From the NCBI GenBank assembly GCA_020445605.1, contig JAGRGH010000059.1, positions 27,442 to 91,441 on the forward strand: DNA of 64,000 nucleotides, in the 5' to 3' direction. Shown here piece after piece: positions 60,913 to 64,000 of this stretch (the stretch's first letter is position 1; the number at the start of each line of letters is the position of its first letter). Source of the DNA: Chromatiales bacterium. GTDB lineage: Bacteria; Pseudomonadota; Gammaproteobacteria; JAGRGH01. Position numbers and translations under genes: made by a program. Below the pieces are notes generated by a model. The model was not told where the DNA came from, ran no database searches, and worked only from the letters and a program-made list of their open reading frames with translations.

Positions 60913-61553
60913 GCAAGTCCGCCCGGACAGCCGACGCCGGTGCCGCCAAGCCCGCAATAGCCGTTCGGGTTCTGCGCGAGGTATTGCTGGTGATAGTCCT
61001 CGGCGAAGTAGAACTCGCCCGCGTCGAGAATCTCGGTCGTGATGGCGCCGAAACCGCGCGCCGTCAGCGCCGCCTGATAGCGCTGGCGGGAAGCCTCGGC
61101 CGCCTGGCGCTGTGCCTCGGAATAGGTGTAGATGCCGGAGCGATACTGCGTGCCGGTGTCATTGCCCTGACGCATGCCCTGGGTCGGGTCGTGGGATTCC
61201 CAGAACACGCGCAGCAGCTCGTCGTAGCTGACCCGTTTCGGGTCGAACACGATCAGCACGACCTCGTTGTGGCCGGTCTGGCCGCTACAGACCTCGCGGT
61301 AGGTCGGGTTCGGCGTGAGTCCGGCCGCATAGCCCACGGCGGTGATCCACACGCCGTCGACTGACCAGAAGCGTTTTTCCGCGCCCCAGAAGCAGCCCAT
61401 GCCGACCAGCATGCGGTCCAGACCCGCCGGGTAGGGTGGCTTCAGCGCCCGGCCGTTGACGAAGTGGGTGGTCGCGGTCGGGATCGGCTGGTCGCGGCCC
61501 GGAAGCGCGTCGGCGGCGCTGGGCAGGGTCAGGCGCTTGTGCATTCCAAACAT
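60909..61553 (-). CDS. msrA: Peptide methionine sulfoxide reductase MsrA
   Basis: 214-aa MsrA with catalytic Cys in [36 protein letters not shown] and a C-terminal resolving-cysteine region ([17 protein letters not shown]). Reduces Met-S-sulfoxide in proteins. Longer than the core family by an N-terminal extension, as in E. coli MsrA. Followed directly by the HExxH protein. Confidence 0.95.
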   Translation of the reverse strand: MFGMHKRLTLPSAADALPGRDQPIPTATTHFVNGRALKPPYPAGLDRMLVGMGCFWGAEKRFWSVDGVWITAVGYAAGLTPNPTYREVCSGQTGHNEVVLIVFDPKRVSYDELLRVFWESHDPTQGMRQGNDTGTQYRSGIYTYSEAQRQAAEASRQRYQAALTARGFGAITTEILDAGEFYFAEDYHQQYLAQNPNGYCGLGGTGVGCPGGLA

Positions 61554-61715
61554 GGCAGGCTCCCGTCACGCCGGTGAGAATTGCTGTCATTGTACGGCTG
61601 GCGTCAAATCCGGCTGCGCGGCCGGCCAGTCGAGGGGGCCGCGCAACCTTTTCCGGCTCGCCCCGGTCTTAGCGGGTGTTGGACTCTGCTTCTGCCGAAC
61701 TGGTGAGGGCGTCAC

Positions 61716-62255
61716 ATGAAAGCCATTGTTCCGATTTCCGCTGTGCTGATTCTGCTGGCCGGCACCGCTGCCGCAGGCTCGCTGACGCCGTGCTGCCAGC
61801 GTCCGAAGCTCGCCGCGGTCGAGTTGACCGAGGCCCTGCCTGTCGCCGTCGACCAGGCGCGGGTGTTCCTGCAGCACGGGCGCATCGTCGAAAAGCAGCG
61901 TCGCGACCTGTACGCGCCGACCTGCGCGTTCGAGGTCGACGCGCTGAGCGACGGCTCCAAGCGAATCGAGGCGCAGAGTTTCCGCGTCCGGCGTGTCCAG
62001 GACCTCATTGATGCGGTCGTTCATCGCGGTGCTGATGACGGGGGTGGGCGCTTCGTACGCGTGGGGATGGATGACGCTTCGCCGTCCGATCTCTTCCTCG
62101 GCTATCACTTCTGGTTCGAGACGCCGCAGCGCGGTGACGTCATGCGTATGAGCTGCTATGGCGCCTATGCCGCGCCACAGGATGCGCGGCCGCCGACGCT
62201 CGCCGAGATTCGCGAGGCGCTGGGCGGGTTCGCCCGCGTCGATGTGGCCGGATAG
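61716..62255 (+). CDS. Exported hypothetical protein (179 aa)
   Basis: Signal peptide MKAIVPISAVLILLAGTAAA, then SLTPCCQRPKLAAVELTEAL. The mature part contains a beta-rich core with paired Cys (LYAPTCAFEVDALSDGSKRI, MRMSCYGAYAAPQDARPPTL). I do not recognise a family. Probably periplasmic with a disulfide. Single gene on the plus strand. Confidence 0.7.
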   Translation: MKAIVPISAVLILLAGTAAAGSLTPCCQRPKLAAVELTEALPVAVDQARVFLQHGRIVEKQRRDLYAPTCAFEVDALSDGSKRIEAQSFRVRRVQDLIDAVVHRGADDGGGRFVRVGMDDASPSDLFLGYHFWFETPQRGDVMRMSCYGAYAAPQDARPPTLAEIREALGGFARVDVAG

Positions 62256-62619
62256 CGCCGGATCATGATGACAAAACTTTAAATACCATCTGTAACTGAT
62301 TGAAATAAAATACTGAAGCCTGTCTGGTTTCGGCATCTTGCAAAAACTTTTTCCCGACCGCGAACGATGTCCTCACGGCGTGGTCTGAACGAGTATTCCG
62401 GTTTCGGACAGGCCTGTGCCTGATCTCTGGAGCCTCCGCGCGACGGACCCGAAGCCGGAAGCTGTGTCATGCGGCGTGGTGTCAGCAGTCACGTCGCGCC
62501 TGTCTCCCCTCCTTGTGGGGCGCCGTCGGCGATGGTCGCGGCGCCCCGTTTTGTTTTCCGCGAGCGCTGATCAAGCCATCCTGGCTGACTCAAGCAACGA
62601 AAACGAAATGGCCTGCTAG
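62256..62619. other. Gene-free stretch between the exported protein and the RHS remnant
   Basis: 364 bp. An AT-rich tract (62270-62320) that could hold a promoter is followed by GC-rich DNA with an intrinsic terminator at 62517-62557. No supported coding frame. A transcribed small RNA ending at this terminator is possible. Confidence 0.4.
62517..62557 (+). terminator. Rho-independent terminator
   Basis: GGGGCGCCG, loop of 13 bases, CGGCGCCCC, then GTTTTGTTTT. It lies 262 bases after the stop of the exported protein and just before the RHS remnant. Confidence 0.8.
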
Positions 62620-63890
62620 GGCGTATTCACCCTCGCCGACAGCCGAACCTACGACCCCAACGGCAACCTCAAAACGATCACCGACCCCACGGACTACACC
62701 ACAGAATACTTCCGCGACCCGGCCGATCGCCTGAGCCGCCTGGAACTGCCCGGCACCGGCAGTATTACCTAGGGCGACTACCGCTGGAGCCAGCCGCAAC
62801 AAATGCTCCTGCCCGGCGGCATCACGCGCTCTTTCAGCTACGATAACCGCATGCGCATCCAGGCCATCACCGCGAAAAAACCCGATGCCAGCCCCATCCA
62901 GGCCTACGGATATACCTACGACGGCACCAACAACATCACCCAAAAAGCCACCGAACACGGCCACTATGACGACAACTACGACCAACGCCAGCGCCTGACA
63001 CAAGCGACCGACCCACAAACCCCCGCCACCCCCGAGGGCTGGACCTACGACCCCAACGGCAACCGCACCAGTGACAACCGCAAACCCGGCCCCTGGACCT
63101 ACGACGACAACGGCCGGCTCCTCCAGAGCCCGCTGGCCGACTACCAATACGACAATTACGGCAACCTGATCGAAGAAACCAAGACCGGTGGCCAAACCCT
63201 GCACTACACCTACAACGCCGAGAACCGCCTGGCCGAAATCCAAGACCTCACCGACCCGCAAACCCCAACGCTCATCGCCCGCTATGTCTACGACCCCATG
63301 GGTCGGCGGATCGCCAAGACGCTGCCCGATGCACAGAATCCGGGCCAGACCACCACCCGCTACTTCCACTACACCCAAGAAGGGCTAAGCGGTGAATACG
63401 ACCCCACCGGCCAAGCCATCCAACGCTACGGCTACCGCCCGGACGGCACCTGGACGACCGACCCCGTCTACACCATTACCGAACAAGGCACCGCGTTCTA
63501 CCACACGGATCATCTGGGCACCCCGCAACAATTAACCGATCTCGCCAACGAGATCGTCTGGCAAGGCCGGGCCACGGCGTTTGGGGAGACCAGTGAGACC
63601 ATCGTAAACTTCGCACAACCCCTGAGGTTCGCGGGGCAGTATGAAGATCAGGAGACGGGGCGGTATTACAACTACGCAAGATACTACGACCCACAAGTTG
63701 GTAGATACATCACCTCCGACCCAATAGGTCTTGAAGGTGGAATCAATACGTACTCGTATGTTGTCAATAATCCAATCACAAGATACGACCCAGACGGTCT
63801 AAAGACATGTGGCACTGGTTGGAATGAACCTATCGTTCCTGATAATCCATTAGGCTTCCCATTTAGCGGTTGCTGGGGAGTTCCTACGCA
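62620..63890 (+). pseudogene. RHS/YD-repeat protein remnant
   Basis: YD-repeat protein fragment with in-frame amber codons at 62617-62619 and 62770-62772 and no start near an N-terminal domain. Repeats such as TYDPNGNLKTITDPTDYTTE, WTYDPNGNRTSDNRK and YDNYGNLIEETKTG lead to the RHS core end YHTDHLGTPQQLTDLANEIV, GRYYNYARYYDPQVGRYITS and DPIGLEGGINTYSYVVNNP. The part after the core would normally be a toxin tip. Here only a short stretch remains before IS3-type DNA near 63890. The reading frame from 62803 to 63912 is open (369 codons). Confidence 0.8.
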
Positions 63891-63908
63891 AAAGTGGACA
63901 CCCGTTGG

Positions 63909-64000
63909 TTAGTTGCACTGGCGTTCAAACTCGATCGGTGAGCGGTAACCGAGCGCGGAGTGCAACCGCTCCCGGTTGTAGAACTCGATGTACGATCGCA
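63909..64000 (-). mobile_element. IS3-family transposase OrfB, C-terminal fragment at the window edge
   Basis: The minus strand encodes YIEFYNRERLHSALGYRSPI then EFERQCN and a TAA stop at 63909, the C-terminus of IS3-family OrfB (integrase core end). The element's end probably lies at about 63888-63900, where GTGTCCAC-type sequence is found on the minus strand. The rest is outside the window. Confidence 0.85.

Noticed and set aside
1..64000. tRNA, rRNA or replication-origin features
   Set aside because: No cloverleaf with a matching CCA-end fold, rRNA segment or DnaA-box cluster was found by reading; a covariance scan was not possible here.

Overview
The window reads as chromosomal DNA of a GC-rich gammaproteobacterial sulfur oxidiser, probably in or near the Chromatiales/Ectothiorhodospiraceae. 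This is inferred from a complete reverse-type dsr operon in the gene order known from Allochromatium vinosum, together with typical gammaproteobacterial housekeeping genes (class I fumarase, BaeSR-like regulators, MgtE, Hsp15, glutaredoxin 3, MsrA). No rRNA or tRNA gene and no CRISPR array was seen.

Region by region. (1) 1-10.9 kb: a tightly overlapping plus-strand operon of the exosortase A / PEP-CTERM exopolysaccharide type. It has two exosortase-associated sugar transferases, exosortase A fused to EpsI, an asparagine-synthase-like amidotransferase, a third glycosyltransferase, a sulfotransferase, a methyltransferase, an O-antigen-ligase-like membrane protein and a polysaccharide deacetylase. 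(2) 11-14 kb: MgtE and class I fumarase. (3) 14.0-21 kb: an accessory patch of lower GC. It holds stem-loops, an NHL-propeller/LamG/papain-like protease of 782 aa, a helix-hairpin-helix partner, a decayed copy of the fumarase 3' end, a GT-C membrane glycosyltransferase with a C-terminal PAN/Apple domain, and a foreign-looking methyltransferase. (4) 21-28.6 kb: an RLAN/RimK ATP-grasp ligase next to a GNAT/C39-peptidase fusion, then a BaeSR-like two-component system with a proline-rich sensor, divergent from an exported EF-hand protein and an exported animal-type haem peroxidase. (5) 28.7-33.4 kb: malate-CoA ligase-like subunits, malyl-CoA lyase, a BASS transporter and a small protein, with REP-like stem-loop repeats between genes.

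(6) 35-38.5 kb: a minus-strand block facing away from dsr. It encodes a TauD-type dioxygenase, a 62-aa protein, a helical protein, a stand-alone Cas6/Cmx6-like RAMP protein, a cysteine-free DsrC homologue (RspA type) and a 79-aa protein. (7) 38.8-53.8 kb: dsrABEFHCMKLJOPNRS followed, with a 4-bp overlap, by a 2Fe-2S ferredoxin-reductase. DsrAB oxidises reduced sulfur carried as persulfide or trisulfide on DsrC. DsrEFH passes sulfur to DsrC, DsrL couples to NAD(P), DsrMKJOP links DsrC to the quinone/periplasm, and DsrN makes siroheme amide. The dsrA leader and the leader of the 79-aa gene share an exact 13-base dyad motif, so the two blocks may be co-regulated. (8) 53.9-62.3 kb: ordinary genes (glycosyltransferase, hslR, grxC, SYLF protein, AI-2E-type permease, Fe-ADH, ABM monooxygenase, an HExxH protein, msrA), a 110-bp MITE-like element and a possible minimal PEP-CTERM-like protein. 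(9) 62.6-64 kb: a broken RHS gene cut by an IS3-family element that runs off the window.

Best candidates for new biology are the Cas6-like/RspA block beside dsr, the NHL-protease/HHH module within a fumarase-end duplication, and the ferredoxin-reductase joined to dsrS.
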